Numbered from the stretch's first letter, positions 8,304 to 18,106 are shown. The stretch: 64,000 nt of DNA from Devosia nanyangense (GCA_016213505.1 JACRAF010000027.1:1-64000), one strand, 5' to 3'. A program made the numbers and translations. The notes: generated by a model from the sequence alone, not told the origin.

Positions 8304-8660
8304 ATGGCGGGCACTCCGCGCCTGACGACCCATGTCCTCGACAGCATGCGCGGCAAGCCGGCCGCGGGCATGCGCTTTGACCTGTTGATGCTGCATGGCG
8401 ACCACAGCCACCATCTGCTCACCTCCCACACCAACGAAGACGGGCGCGCCGACGGGCCGCTGCTCGAAGGCGACACGTTCCACCTGGGCACGTACGAGCT
8501 GATCTTTCACGTCGGGCAGTATTACGAGCAGTTGGGCATCGACATCGAGACGCCGTTCCTCGACCTGGTGCCGATCCGCTTCACGATGAGCGAGCAATCG
8601 CACTACCACGTGCCGCTGCTGGTCTCGCCGTTCGGCTACTCGACCTATCGGGGCAGCTGA
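8304..8660 (+). CDS. uraH: 5-hydroxyisourate hydrolase
   Basis: A 118-residue transthyretin-related protein that hydrolyses 5-hydroxyisourate to OHCU, the product of urate oxidation. It has the N-terminal LTTHVLDSMRGKPA motif with the catalytic His, the central HLGTYELIFHVGQYY, and the family-defining C-terminal YRGS. Its substrate would come from PuuD and its product goes to the UraD half of the divergent fusion. The stop overlaps the xdhA start in a TGATG junction. Confidence 0.95.
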   Translation: MAGTPRLTTHVLDSMRGKPAAGMRFDLLMLHGDHSHHLLTSHTNEDGRADGPLLEGDTFHLGTYELIFHVGQYYEQLGIDIETPFLDLVPIRFTMSEQSHYHVPLLVSPFGYSTYRGS

Positions 8661-10126
8661 TGAGCGCGACGACGAACACCCTTCGCTTCATCCTCAACGA
8701 CGAGGAGGTGGCGCTTACCGAGCTCAGGGCGACGGAGACGCTGCTCGACTATCTGAGGCTGAGCAAGCGGCTGAGGGGGTCGAAGGAGGGGTGCGCGGAG
8801 GGCGATTGCGGGGCGTGCACGGTGCTGGTCGGGCGGCTCAAGGGCGGCGAGCTCCGCTATGAGAGCATCAACGCCTGCATCGCGTTCATGGGCTCGCTGC
8901 ACGGCACGCATGTGGTGACGATCGAGCACCTCAGCGCCGCCAACGGGCCGCTGCATCCGGTGCAGCAGGCGATGGTGGATTTCCACGGCAGCCAGTGCGG
9001 CTTCTGTACGCCGGGGATCGTGATGTCGCTCTACGGGCTGTGGATGGAAGAACCGAGGCCGGGTGTCGCCGCGATCGAGAAGGCGCTGCAGGGCAATCTC
9101 TGCCGCTGCACCGGCTATTCGCCGATCGTCAGGGCCGGGCAGGCGATCTCGAGCTATGGCGCGGCGGAGGCTGATCCGCTGGTCGCCGAACGCGCGGCCA
9201 TGAAGGCGAAGCTCGCGGCGCTGCACGATGGGAGGACTGTCGAGATCGGCGAGGGCACCGACCGGCTGATCGTGCCGGCGACGGTGGACGATCTAGCCGA
9301 GATCTATGCGGCCAATCCGGGCGCGACGCTGGTCTCGGGGGCGACCGATGTCGGGCTCTGGGTGACCAAGTTCATGCGCGATATCGGGCCGGTGATCACC
9401 ATCGGACATTTGCAGGAACTGCATTCTATCGCCGAGACCGAGGGCGCGCTGGTGCTCGGCGCGGGCGTCACTTACACCGAAGCAAGCGGCGCCATCGCGC
9501 GGCACTTCCCGCAATTGAGCGAGCTCTGGGACCGGATCGGCGGGGCGCAGGTGCGCAATGCCGGCACCATCGGCGCCAACATCGCCAACGGCTCGCCGAT
9601 CGGCGACACGCCGCCGCCGCTGATCGTCCTGGGCGCGTCGATCACGCTCAGGCGGGGCAATGAGCGGCGCGAGGTGAAGCTCAAGGATTTCTTCATCGCC
9701 TATGGCAAGCAGGACCGGCAACCGGGCGAGTTCGTCGAGAGCGTGACGATCCCCTATCTGCCGGCGGGCGAGCTGCTGGCCTGCTACAAGATCACCAAGC
9801 GCAAGGACGAGGATATCTCGGCGCTGTGCGGGGCGTTCCGGGTGTTCGTCAACGACGACGGCAAGGTCGGCATGGCGCGGATTGCCTTTGGCGGCATGGC
9901 GGCGACGCCGAAGCGGGCGAAGGCGGTGGAAGAGGCGCTGCTCGGTCAGCCCTGGAGCGCAGCGACGATCGAGGCGGCGTTGCCGGCGTTTGGGGTGGAT
10001 TTCCAGCCGATCAGCGACATGCGGGCGAGCAAGGAGTACCGGCTGCTGGCGGCGCAGAACCTGCTCAGGCGGTTCCACCTGGAGACGGTGGGCGAAGGCC
10101 AGCGGCTGGTGAGGGCGGTGGCGTGA
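8660..10126 (+). CDS. xdhA: Xanthine dehydrogenase small subunit (2Fe-2S and FAD)
   Basis: A 488-residue XdhA. The plant-type 2Fe-2S domain has Cys45, Cys50, Cys53 and Cys73, and the second cluster uses Cys113, Cys116, Cys148 and Cys150 (CGFC...CRC). From about residue 235 the CO-dehydrogenase-type FAD-binding domain begins (LVSGATDVGLWVTK, RNAGTIGANIANGSPIGDTPP). With XdhB it hydroxylates hypoxanthine and xanthine to urate using NAD. Translationally coupled to uraH. Separated from xdhB by about 100 bp containing a palindromic repeat, which is unusual inside this operon. Confidence 0.95.
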   Translation: MSATTNTLRFILNDEEVALTELRATETLLDYLRLSKRLRGSKEGCAEGDCGACTVLVGRLKGGELRYESINACIAFMGSLHGTHVVTIEHLSAANGPLHPVQQAMVDFHGSQCGFCTPGIVMSLYGLWMEEPRPGVAAIEKALQGNLCRCTGYSPIVRAGQAISSYGAAEADPLVAERAAMKAKLAALHDGRTVEIGEGTDRLIVPATVDDLAEIYAANPGATLVSGATDVGLWVTKFMRDIGPVITIGHLQELHSIAETEGALVLGAGVTYTEASGAIARHFPQLSELWDRIGGAQVRNAGTIGANIANGSPIGDTPPPLIVLGASITLRRGNERREVKLKDFFIAYGKQDRQPGEFVESVTIPYLPAGELLACYKITKRKDEDISALCGAFRVFVNDDGKVGMARIAFGGMAATPKRAKAVEEALLGQPWSAATIEAALPAFGVDFQPISDMRASKEYRLLAAQNLLRRFHLETVGEGQRLVRAVA

Positions 10127-10148
10127 TGATGTCCGGCTTCGAGCGCGT

Positions 10149-10226
10149 GTCTCCCCCCCTCCGAGCTTCGCTTAGGGCCTTCGGCCCTAGCTTCGCTACC
10201 TCCCCCGCGAAGGGGGGAGGTGAAGA
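10149..10226. repeat. RIME-like palindromic repeat between xdhA and xdhB
   Basis: Two hairpins: TAGGGCC/GGCCCTA (10173-10179 with 10183-10189) and a CCTCCCCC/GGGGGAGG stem at about 10199-10220. It belongs to the family of mosaic repeats in the window and ends just before the xdhB start. The second stem places GGAGG 5-8 bases ahead of the xdhB ATG, so the repeat probably supplies, and may mask, the ribosome binding site. Confidence 0.65.
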
Positions 10227-12554
10227 GTGAACAAGCTCGACGTCGTCAGCACGTCCGGACGGCTGCACGAATCCACCCCGCACGATTCGGCGGCCAAGCA
10301 GGTGGCGGGGCGGGCGGAGTATGTCGACGATCTGACCGAGCCCGAGGGGACGCTGCACGCGTATCTCGGGCTGTCGACGAAGGCGCATGCGGAGATCGCC
10401 TCACTCGATCTGAGCGCGGTGCGGGCGGCGGCCGGCGTCGTCGGCGTGCTGACGGCGGAGGATATTCCGGGCGTCAACGACGTCAGCTCGGTGCACAAGC
10501 ACGACGAGCCGCTGCTGGCCGAGCGCGTGGTCAAATACTGGGGCCAGCCGCTCTTTGCGGTGATCGGGGTGACGCGCGAGGCGGCGCGGCGGGCGAGCAG
10601 ACTGGCAAAGATCGACTATCGCGAGCTGCAGCATGCGACCGATGTCGCGGCGGCGCTCAATGCCGGCGGGGCGCTGGTGACCGAGCCGCTGAAGCTCGAG
10701 CGCGGCGACGTCGCGGCGGGGCTCGCGGCGTCGGAGCATCGCGCCAAGGGCACGGTGACGATCGGCGGGCAGGAGCATTTCTATCTCGAGAGCCAGGTGG
10801 CGCTGGCGATCCCGGGCGAAGACGACGAGGTGACGATCCAGGCCTCGACGCAGCACCCGACGGAAATCCAGGTGATGACGGCGCAGGTGCTGGGCGTGCC
10901 GCACAACGCCATCACGGTCAACATGCGGCGCATGGGTGGCGGCTTCGGCGGCAAGGAGACGCAGGGCAATCTGTTCGCGGCGGTGGTGGCGCTGGCGGCG
11001 AAAAAGTACGGCCGGGCGGTGAAAATCCGGCCCGACCGCGACGACGATTTCTCGATCACCGGCAAGCGCCACGATTTCGTGGTGAGCTACGACGTCGGCT
11101 ACAATGGCGACGGCAAGATCCAGGCGGTGGCGGCGACGTTCGCGGCGCGCTCGGGGTTCTCGGCCGACCTTTCGGGTCCGGTGACGGACCGGGCGCTGTT
11201 TCACGCCGACAACGCCTACTGGTATCCGGCGGTGCGGGTGGAATCGCTGCCGCTGTTCACCAACACGCCGAGCAACACGGCGTTCCGCGGCTTCGGCGGA
11301 CCGCAGGGGGTCATCGCGGCGGAGCGCTGGATCGAGCACATCGCCTATGCGCTGGGCAAGGATCCGCTCGACATCCGCAAGGCCAATTTCTACGGCACCG
11401 ACAGCAACAACGTCACGCCGTATCACCAGGTGGTGGAAGACAATATCATCCACCGCGTGGTCGACGAGCTGGAACGTGGTTCCGAGTATCAGCGCCGGCG
11501 GGCGGAGATTGTTGCGTTCAACAAGACCAGCCGCATCCTCAGGAAGGGCATCGCGCTGACGCCGGTGAAGTTCGGCATCTCGTTCACCGCGACCTGGCAC
11601 AACCAGGCAGGCGCGCTGGTGCATGTCTATCGCGACGGCTCGATTCACCTCAGCCACGGCGGCACCGAGATGGGGCAGGGGCTCCATATCAAGGTGGCGC
11701 AGGTCGTGGCCGAGGCGTTCGGGGTGCCGCTGGACCGGGTGAAGATTTACGCCAGCAACACCGGCAAGGTACCGAACACCTCGGCGACGGCGGCGTCGTC
11801 GGGCACCGATCTCAACGGCATGGCGGCGCTCAATGCCTGCGAACAGATCAAGGCGCGGATGGAGGCAAATGCCGCCAAGGCCTGCGGCGTCGATGCCAAG
11901 GACGTGCATTGGGAATTCGGCGGCATCCGCGCCGGCCAGCAGTTCGTGCCGTTTGCCGACCTGGCGAATTCGTGCTGGATGAACCGGGTGCAGCTCAGCG
12001 CCACGGGGTTCTACTCGACCCCGAAAATCCACTGGGACCGGGCGAGCGGACGGGGGCATCCGTTCTACTATTTCGCCTATGGCGCGGCGGCGTCGGAAGT
12101 GACCATCGACACGCTCACCGGCGAGTACCAGATCGATCGGATCGACGCACTCGAGGATGTGGGCCGTTCGCTCAATCCGGCGATCGATGTCGGGCAGGTG
12201 GAGGGCGGCATCATCCAGGGCGCGGGCTGGCTGACCACCGAGGAGCTGGTGTGGGACGACAAGGGGCAACTGCGGACGCACGCGCCCTCGACGTACAAAA
12301 TTCCGCTGGCCTCCGACGTACCGCCGATCTTCAACGTGAGGCTCGCCGAATGGTCGATCAACAAGGAGCCGGCGATCGGACGCTCAAAGGCCGTGGGCGA
12401 GCCGCCGCTCTGTCTTGCGGTCTCGGTGGTCGAGGCGCTGTCGATGGCGGTGGCATCGGTCGCCGACTACAGGATCGCGCCGCATCTCGACATGCCGGTG
12501 ACGCCGGAGAGGGTGCTGATGGGGGTTGAGCGGATGCGGGAGGGGGGACTGTGA
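10227..12554 (+). CDS. xdhB: Xanthine dehydrogenase molybdopterin subunit
   Basis: A 775-residue large subunit with the molybdopterin-cytosine/guanine-type folds of the xanthine oxidase family. Recognisable segments: QEHFYLESQ, GGGFGGKE (pterin contact), AFRGFGGPQG with the substrate-facing Arg, GTEMGQGLHIKVAQ, and the active-site Glu segment SKAVGEPPL near the C-terminus. These indicate a purine-specific enzyme rather than an aldehyde or CO dehydrogenase. The start follows a repeat element; the GTGAAC context and the length fit the family. Followed after 5 bases by xdhC. Confidence 0.95.
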   Translation: MNKLDVVSTSGRLHESTPHDSAAKQVAGRAEYVDDLTEPEGTLHAYLGLSTKAHAEIASLDLSAVRAAAGVVGVLTAEDIPGVNDVSSVHKHDEPLLAERVVKYWGQPLFAVIGVTREAARRASRLAKIDYRELQHATDVAAALNAGGALVTEPLKLERGDVAAGLAASEHRAKGTVTIGGQEHFYLESQVALAIPGEDDEVTIQASTQHPTEIQVMTAQVLGVPHNAITVNMRRMGGGFGGKETQGNLFAAVVALAAKKYGRAVKIRPDRDDDFSITGKRHDFVVSYDVGYNGDGKIQAVAATFAARSGFSADLSGPVTDRALFHADNAYWYPAVRVESLPLFTNTPSNTAFRGFGGPQGVIAAERWIEHIAYALGKDPLDIRKANFYGTDSNNVTPYHQVVEDNIIHRVVDELERGSEYQRRRAEIVAFNKTSRILRKGIALTPVKFGISFTATWHNQAGALVHVYRDGSIHLSHGGTEMGQGLHIKVAQVVAEAFGVPLDRVKIYASNTGKVPNTSATAASSGTDLNGMAALNACEQIKARMEANAAKACGVDAKDVHWEFGGIRAGQQFVPFADLANSCWMNRVQLSATGFYSTPKIHWDRASGRGHPFYYFAYGAAASEVTIDTLTGEYQIDRIDALEDVGRSLNPAIDVGQVEGGIIQGAGWLTTEELVWDDKGQLRTHAPSTYKIPLASDVPPIFNVRLAEWSINKEPAIGRSKAVGEPPLCLAVSVVEALSMAVASVADYRIAPHLDMPVTPERVLMGVERMREGGL

Positions 12555-12559
12555 AGTAG

Positions 12560-13414
12560 ATGCGCTCATCGGACCTCATCGCCTTCATCGCCACCCATCC
12601 TTCGGCCATCGTCGCTGAGCTGACGAATGTCCGTGGCTCGAGTCCGCGCGAGGCGGGGACGGTGATGGTGATCGCGAGCGACGCCCTCATTGGGACGATC
12701 GGGGGCGGGGCGCTCGAATATCTGGTGATCGCGCGGGCGCGGCAGGCGCTCAGGGACGGGGTGGAGCCCGAGGGGCTCGATATTCCACTGGGGCCCGAGA
12801 TCGGGCAGTGCTGCGGCGGGCGGGTCGAGGTGGCGCTGAAGGTGCTGACGGAGGTGCAGGCGGATGCGCTGGCGGCGCAGCTGGCGGCTGAGGAAACCAA
12901 GCGGCCGCGTGTCTATCTGTTCGGCTCGGGGCATGTGGGCAAGGCGCTGGCGCGGGCGCTGGCGGCGCTGCCGCTCAGCGTGCATGTGATCGACACGCGG
13001 CCCGACGAGCTGCACGATCTGCCCGAGGGGGTCGAGGCGAGGGCGGTGCCGATGCCGGAGGCGGTGGTGCGCGCAGCGCCCGCGGGCAGCGCGTTCGTGA
13101 TCCTGACGCATGACCACGCGCTCGATTTCCTGATCGCGATGGAAGCGCTGAAGCGCACCGATGCGTGCTACGTCGGCATGGTTGGATCGAAGACCAAGCG
13201 GGCGAAGTTTTCGAGTTGGTATCTCGCCGAGGGCGGCGCGCGCGATGCGCTGCGACGACTTGTCCTGCCGATCGGCGCGTTCGGGCTCGTGGATAAGCGA
13301 CCGGAAGTGATTGCGGCTCTGGCGGCGGCGGAAATTATGGTCCACATTGGCCGCCGGGAAGCTTTGATCGTGCGTGCGCCGGACTCCAATTTTGCCTTGG
13401 GAGCCGTTCGTTGA
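12560..13414 (+). CDS. xdhC: Xanthine dehydrogenase accessory protein XdhC
   Basis: A 284-residue XdhC. This chaperone binds molybdopterin, promotes its sulfuration and inserts it into XdhB. The N-terminal half has VRGSSPREAGTVMVI and IGGGALEY and the CGG motif (GQCCGGRVEV); the C-terminal half is a Rossmann fold (VYLFGSGHVGKALA) with GMVGSKTKRAKF. Its TGA overlaps the TTG start of the transporter ATPase gene, so enzyme maturation and purine uptake appear to be one transcript. Confidence 0.93.
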   Translation: MRSSDLIAFIATHPSAIVAELTNVRGSSPREAGTVMVIASDALIGTIGGGALEYLVIARARQALRDGVEPEGLDIPLGPEIGQCCGGRVEVALKVLTEVQADALAAQLAAEETKRPRVYLFGSGHVGKALARALAALPLSVHVIDTRPDELHDLPEGVEARAVPMPEAVVRAAPAGSAFVILTHDHALDFLIAMEALKRTDACYVGMVGSKTKRAKFSSWYLAEGGARDALRRLVLPIGAFGLVDKRPEVIAALAAAEIMVHIGRREALIVRAPDSNFALGAVR

Positions 13415-14970
13415 CCGACACCCCGCCGCGCCTCGGCCTTCGCGGCATTTCCAAGCGCTTTCCCGGCGTCCTCGCCAACGACGATGTCAGCTTCGACGTG
13501 GCGCCGGGTGAAATCCATGCGCTTCTGGGCGAGAACGGCGCCGGCAAATCGACGCTGGTGAAAATGATCTACGGCATCATGCAGCCCGATGCCGGCACGA
13601 TCGCGTGGAACGGCCAGCAGGTGACGATCGCCAACCCCAAGGCGGCGCGAAAACTCGGCATCGGCATGGTGTTCCAGCACTTCTCGCTGTTCGAGGCGCT
13701 GACCGTGCTCGAGAACATCGCTCTGGGCATGGACGCCAAGATTCCGCAGCGTGAGCTCGAGGGCAAGATTCGCGAGGTGATGACGCGCTACGGGCTGAAG
13801 CTCGAGCCGAGCCGGCAGGTCTCGACGCTCTCGGTGGGCGAGCGGCAGCGCATCGAGATCGTGCGCGCGCTGCTGCTCAACCCGACGCTGTTGATCATGG
13901 ACGAGCCGACCTCGGTGCTGACGCCGCAGGAGGTGGAGCAGCTGTTCGTGGTGCTGCGGCAGCTGGCCAAGGACGGCTGCTCGATCCTCTACATTTCGCA
14001 CAAGCTGCATGAGATCAAAGCGCTCTGCGACACGGCGACGATCCTGCGCGGCGGCAAGCTGGTCGACACCTGCGATCCAAAAGTCGAGACGTCGCGCTCG
14101 ATGGCCGAGAAGATGATCGGCGGCAACCTCAAGACCATCCAGAAACCGGCGGATCGCGCCTTCGGCAAGGAGCGGTTCGTCGTCAACGAGCTCAGCATGG
14201 CCGGCGCCGGGCATTTCGGCGTGGCGCTCAAGGACATCAGCTTTTCCGTCCGCGCCGGCGAGATTTTCGGCATCGCAGGGGTCGCCGGCAACGGACAGAC
14301 GGCGCTGCTGCTGGCGCTCTCGGGCGAGGAAACGACACACGATGCGCAGGCCATCACCATCGATGGCGAACCGCTTGGCCAGCTCAACGCCAAGGCGCGG
14401 CGGCTCAAGGGTCTCGCCAGCGTGCCCGAGGAGCGGAACGGCCATGCCTCGGTGCCGGACTTCACGCTCTCGGACAATTCCGTGCTCACCGGACGGGACC
14501 GGCTGGGGCTGTCGGTGTCAGGGTTCCTGCGCCCGCGGGCGGCGCGCAAATATACTGGCGAGGTGATCGATGCCTTCGCGGTGAAGGCGACGGGGTCGGA
14601 AGCCATGGCGGGCTCGCTCTCGGGTGGGAACCTGCAGAAATACATCATGGGCCGCGAAATCCTGCAGAAGCCGGGCGTGCTGGTGGTGGGCCAGCCGACC
14701 TGGGGCGTCGACGCGGGCGCCGCCGCGGCGATCCACCAGGCGCTGGTCGACCTCGCGGCGGCGGGCTCGGCGATCGTGGTCATCAGCCAGGACCTCGATG
14801 AGCTGCTGTCGCTCTGCGATACGCTGGCGGTGATCAACGAGGGGCGGCTGAGCAAGCCGATGAAGGTGAGCGAGGCCGACATCGAGGAGATCGGCCTCTT
14901 GATGGGCGGCATCCACGGCGATGCCGAGGCGACGCGGCAGGCGGAGGAAGTTCACCACCATGCGGCTTAA
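13411..14970 (+). CDS. BMP-type nucleoside/purine ABC transporter ATPase
   Basis: A 519-residue tandem ATPase with two nucleotide-binding domains. The first is complete: Walker A GENGAGKST, signature LSVGERQRIEI, Walker B LLIMDEPTSVL. The second has a degenerate Walker A (GVAGNGQT), signature LSGGNLQKYIMGRE and LVVGQPTWGVD, as in YufO/NupA-type transporters of the basic-membrane-protein class. It probably powers import of nucleosides or purine bases. It uses a TTG start overlapping the xdhC stop, and its 3' end overlaps the first permease by 11 bases. Confidence 0.88.
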   Translation: MTDTPPRLGLRGISKRFPGVLANDDVSFDVAPGEIHALLGENGAGKSTLVKMIYGIMQPDAGTIAWNGQQVTIANPKAARKLGIGMVFQHFSLFEALTVLENIALGMDAKIPQRELEGKIREVMTRYGLKLEPSRQVSTLSVGERQRIEIVRALLLNPTLLIMDEPTSVLTPQEVEQLFVVLRQLAKDGCSILYISHKLHEIKALCDTATILRGGKLVDTCDPKVETSRSMAEKMIGGNLKTIQKPADRAFGKERFVVNELSMAGAGHFGVALKDISFSVRAGEIFGIAGVAGNGQTALLLALSGEETTHDAQAITIDGEPLGQLNAKARRLKGLASVPEERNGHASVPDFTLSDNSVLTGRDRLGLSVSGFLRPRAARKYTGEVIDAFAVKATGSEAMAGSLSGGNLQKYIMGREILQKPGVLVVGQPTWGVDAGAAAAIHQALVDLAAAGSAIVVISQDLDELLSLCDTLAVINEGRLSKPMKVSEADIEEIGLLMGGIHGDAEATRQAEEVHHHAA

Positions 14971-16054
14971 GCTCGAAAAGCGCCCGGAGCCGAGCCGGCT
15001 GATGGTGGTGGCGACACCGATCGCCTCGGTGCTGCTGACCATGCTGATCGGCGTGGTCGTGTTCGATGCCATCGGTATCAATGGGCAGAAGGCGGTGGTC
15101 GACATCTTCCTTACGCCGCTGCTCGCCTCCTACAAATGGCAGGACGTGGCGACCAAGGCGGCGCCGCTCATCATCATCGCGCTGGGCCTGTCGATCGGCA
15201 ACCGCGCCAATGTGTGGAACATCGGGGCCGAGGGGCAATATGTCATCGGCTCGCTGTGCGCGGCGGGCGTCGGCATTGCGGCCGGCGGTGGCGGCGGCGG
15301 GCTGATCATCACCGCGATGATCCTGTCCGGCGTCGTCGGCGGTGCGGCCTGGGCGGCGATCCCGGCGGTGCTGCGGACGCGGTTCTCGGTCAACGAAATC
15401 CTGTCGAGCCTGATGCTCACCTATGTGGCGCTGCAGGTGCTGGGGTACCTGGTGGGCGGGCCGTGGAAGGACCCGAACGGGCGCAACTTCCCGGCGACGG
15501 CGCCGCTGACGGCAGAGCAGAGCCTGCCGATCCTGTTCCCTGGAACGACCGTGCATCTGGGGATCGCCATCGCGCTGGTGCTGCCGTTCGTCTTCTGGCT
15601 GGTGACGGCGCGCTCGGTGTTCGGCTTCCAGATCCGGGTGGTGGGCAGCGCGCCGCATGCCGCAAGGCACGGCGGCTTCGACAGCAAGCAGACGATCTGG
15701 CTGGCGATGCTGATCGGCGGCGGTATGGCGGGGCTCGCCGGAGCGCTCGAATTCACCGGGGCGCTGAAAGCGATCAATCTCGGCTTTCCGTCGGGCTACG
15801 GGTTCACGGCGATCATCGTGAGCTTCCTCGGGCGGCTGCATCCTATCGGCTGCCTGATCGCGGGGATCGTCCTTGCGGTGACCTATGTGGGCGGACAAGT
15901 GGCGCAGACGACGGTGCATATTCCCAACGCCACTGCCGGGATTTTCCAGGCGATGATGCTGTTCTTCATCCTCGCCAGCGACATCCTCGTGCGCTACCGG
16001 GTGCGGATCGTGCGCAACCCAAAAAATGCGCCCGCACCGGCCGCGGGAGAGTGA
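14960..16054 (+). CDS. Nucleoside/purine ABC transporter permease 1
   Basis: A 364-residue inner-membrane permease of the BPD_transp_2 type (YufP/NupB-like). Multiple hydrophobic segments begin at about residue 18, with the landmarks PLIIIALGLSIGNRANVWNIGAEGQYVIG and FSVNEILSSLMLTYVA. The ATG at 14960, inside the end of the ATPase gene, is preferred because the longer frame adds only an arginine-rich stretch. Just before the stop is a short polar tail. Confidence 0.88.
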   Translation: MRLKLEKRPEPSRLMVVATPIASVLLTMLIGVVVFDAIGINGQKAVVDIFLTPLLASYKWQDVATKAAPLIIIALGLSIGNRANVWNIGAEGQYVIGSLCAAGVGIAAGGGGGGLIITAMILSGVVGGAAWAAIPAVLRTRFSVNEILSSLMLTYVALQVLGYLVGGPWKDPNGRNFPATAPLTAEQSLPILFPGTTVHLGIAIALVLPFVFWLVTARSVFGFQIRVVGSAPHAARHGGFDSKQTIWLAMLIGGGMAGLAGALEFTGALKAINLGFPSGYGFTAIIVSFLGRLHPIGCLIAGIVLAVTYVGGQVAQTTVHIPNATAGIFQAMMLFFILASDILVRYRVRIVRNPKNAPAPAAGE

Positions 16055-16055
16055 G

Positions 16056-16997
16056 ATGAGCATCGAGGTCCTCATCCTTACCATCATCACCATTGTCGGC
16101 ATCTCGACGCCCATCCTGCTGGCGGGGCTGGGCGAACTGGTGGTGGAAAAGGCCGGCGTGCTGAACCTGGGCGTCGAAGGCATGATGCTGATCGGGGCCA
16201 TCGCCGGTTTCGCGACAACGGTTATCACCGGCAGCCCGTGGCTCGGCATGATCGGCGCCGCGGCGGCGGGCGCACTCGCGGCGCTGCTGTTCGGGTTTCT
16301 CGTCCTGGCGCTCAATTCCAACCAGGTCGCGACGGGTCTCGCGCTCACCATCTTCGGGACTGGCCTATCATCGCTGATCGGACTCTCGTTCCAGGGCAGG
16401 ATCGTCGCACCGTTCGGCTCGATCTTTCCGCCGGCCCTGTCCCGCGACCCCTTCCTCAAGGTGTTGTTCGGCTACAGCCCGATCGTCTATTTCGCACTGA
16501 TCATGGTGGTGCTGGTCACATGGTTCCTCAAATCGACGCGCGGCGGGCTGATCCTCCGGGCGGTCGGCGAGAACGATCTTTCGGCGCACTCGATCGGCTA
16601 TTCGGTGGTCGGCGTGCGCTACGCGGCAATTGCCTTCGGCGGCGCCATGGCGGGCATCGGCGGCGCCTATTTTTCGCTCGTCATCACCCCGATGTGGGCC
16701 GAGCGCATGACCGCGGGCCGGGGCTGGATCGCCCTGGCGCTGGTGGTGTTCGCGAGCTGGCGCGCCCCGCGGCTGCTGGTCGGAGCGTATTTCTTCGGCC
16801 TGCTGATGTGGCTGGAACTCTACGCCAAGGGTGGCGGGCTCAACGGCCTGCCGATCATCCCGGCCATCCCGTCGCAGTTCTGGGCAGCGATGCCCTACCT
16901 CATGACCGTTGTCGTGCTCGCGCTGATCTCGGTACGCGATCGCGCCGGCAGCAACGCGCCTGCTTGCCTCGGCAAGCCCTTTCTTACGTCAAACTAG
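16056..16997 (+). CDS. Nucleoside/purine ABC transporter permease 2
   Basis: A 313-residue second permease (YufQ/NupC-like) with about eight membrane segments. Landmarks are STPILLAGLGELVVEKAGVLNLGVEGMMLIGA and the C-terminal GRGWIALALVVFASW. It starts 1 base after permease 1 ends, with GAGAGTGAG as a likely ribosome site. The two permeases would form a heterodimeric channel with the dual ATPase. Confidence 0.88.
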   Translation: MSIEVLILTIITIVGISTPILLAGLGELVVEKAGVLNLGVEGMMLIGAIAGFATTVITGSPWLGMIGAAAAGALAALLFGFLVLALNSNQVATGLALTIFGTGLSSLIGLSFQGRIVAPFGSIFPPALSRDPFLKVLFGYSPIVYFALIMVVLVTWFLKSTRGGLILRAVGENDLSAHSIGYSVVGVRYAAIAFGGAMAGIGGAYFSLVITPMWAERMTAGRGWIALALVVFASWRAPRLLVGAYFFGLLMWLELYAKGGGLNGLPIIPAIPSQFWAAMPYLMTVVVLALISVRDRAGSNAPACLGKPFLTSN

Positions 16998-17023
16998 AAA
17001 CGCCACCAACAGGAGACGTCTAA

Positions 17024-18106
17024 ATGGCTATTCTAACCCGCCGCAATTTCATCCAGGCTGCCGGCGCAGCTGCAGCGCTGCCGATGCTCGGCAGCAGAGC
17101 CTTCGCGCAGGACAAGCTCAAGGTCGGCTTCGTGTTCCTGGGGCCGATCGGCGACTATGGCTGGACCTGGGCCCACAACAAGGGCCGCGAGGCCATGCAG
17201 ACGGCGCTCGGCGACAAGATCGAGAGCGTCTATGTCGAGAACGTCGCCGAAGACGCGAGCGCCATCCCGGTCATTCGCGATCTCGCCAACCAGGGCTGCA
17301 AGCTGATTTTCACAACCTCGTACGGCTATATGGATCAGACGATCCAGGTCGCCGGCGAATTCCCCGACGTGAAGTTCGAGCATTGCACCGGCTTCAAGCT
17401 CGCCGACAACGTGTCGGTCTATAACTCGCGCTTCCATGAGGGCCGCGCCGTGCTCGGCACGATCTCGGGCATGATGAGCAAGTCGGGCACGCTCGGCTAT
17501 CTCGGCTCGTACAAGGTGCCGGAGGTGGTGCTCGGCGTGAACTCGTTCCCGCTCGCCGCACAGAAGAAGAATCCGGCCGCGACGCTGAAGGTCGTGTTCA
17601 TCGATTCGTGGTTCGATCCCCCGAAGGAAGCCGCCGCCACCGAGACGCTGCTCAATCTCGGTGCCGACATCGTCACCACCCACACCGACAGCCCGGCGCC
17701 GCTGCAGAGTCTCGAGCAGCGCGGCCTCCACGGCTTCGGCCAGGGCGCCGACATGTCGAGCTTTGCGCCGAACGCCCATCTCACCGCGATCGAAGACATC
17801 TGGGGCCCGCACTATACGCGGCGCGCACAAGCCGTACTCGATGGAACGTGGAAATCCTCGAACATCTGGGAAGGCATGGTCGACGGCACCGTCGTGATCT
17901 CGCCGTACAGCGCCGCGGTTCCGGCCGATGTCGTTGCTGAGGCCGACAAGATCAAGGCCGGCTACATGGACGGCTCGTTCGACATCTTCACCGGCCCGAT
18001 CTACGACACCGAGGGCAAGCTGAAGGTCGAGGACGGCAAGACGCTGACCCTCGACGAGCTGGCCGTGATGGACTGGTTCGTCAAGGGCGTCGAAACCGCG
18101 GCGTAA
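17024..18106 (+). CDS. BMP family substrate-binding protein
   Basis: A 360-residue periplasmic binding protein of the basic membrane lipoprotein (PnrA/TmpC) family, which binds purine nucleosides or bases. The N-terminus TRRNFIQAAGAAAALPMLGSRAFAQ looks like a twin-arginine signal with cleavage after AFAQ, and there is no lipobox Cys. Family landmarks are VGFVFLGPIGDYGWTWAHNKG and the FEHCTGFK segment. It ends the xdh-transporter operon; AGGAG precedes its ATG. The exact ligand (xanthine, guanine, urate or a nucleoside) cannot be read from the sequence. Confidence 0.88.
   Translation: MAILTRRNFIQAAGAAAALPMLGSRAFAQDKLKVGFVFLGPIGDYGWTWAHNKGREAMQTALGDKIESVYVENVAEDASAIPVIRDLANQGCKLIFTTSYGYMDQTIQVAGEFPDVKFEHCTGFKLADNVSVYNSRFHEGRAVLGTISGMMSKSGTLGYLGSYKVPEVVLGVNSFPLAAQKKNPAATLKVVFIDSWFDPPKEAAATETLLNLGADIVTTHTDSPAPLQSLEQRGLHGFGQGADMSSFAPNAHLTAIEDIWGPHYTRRAQAVLDGTWKSSNIWEGMVDGTVVISPYSAAVPADVVAEADKIKAGYMDGSFDIFTGPIYDTEGKLKVEDGKTLTLDELAVMDWFVKGVETAA

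Noticed and set aside
10401-12281. Long open frame antisense to xdhB (over 600 codons)
   Set aside because: Arginine/histidine-rich translation is the mirror of a GC-rich coding strand; xdhB is intact on the plus strand.
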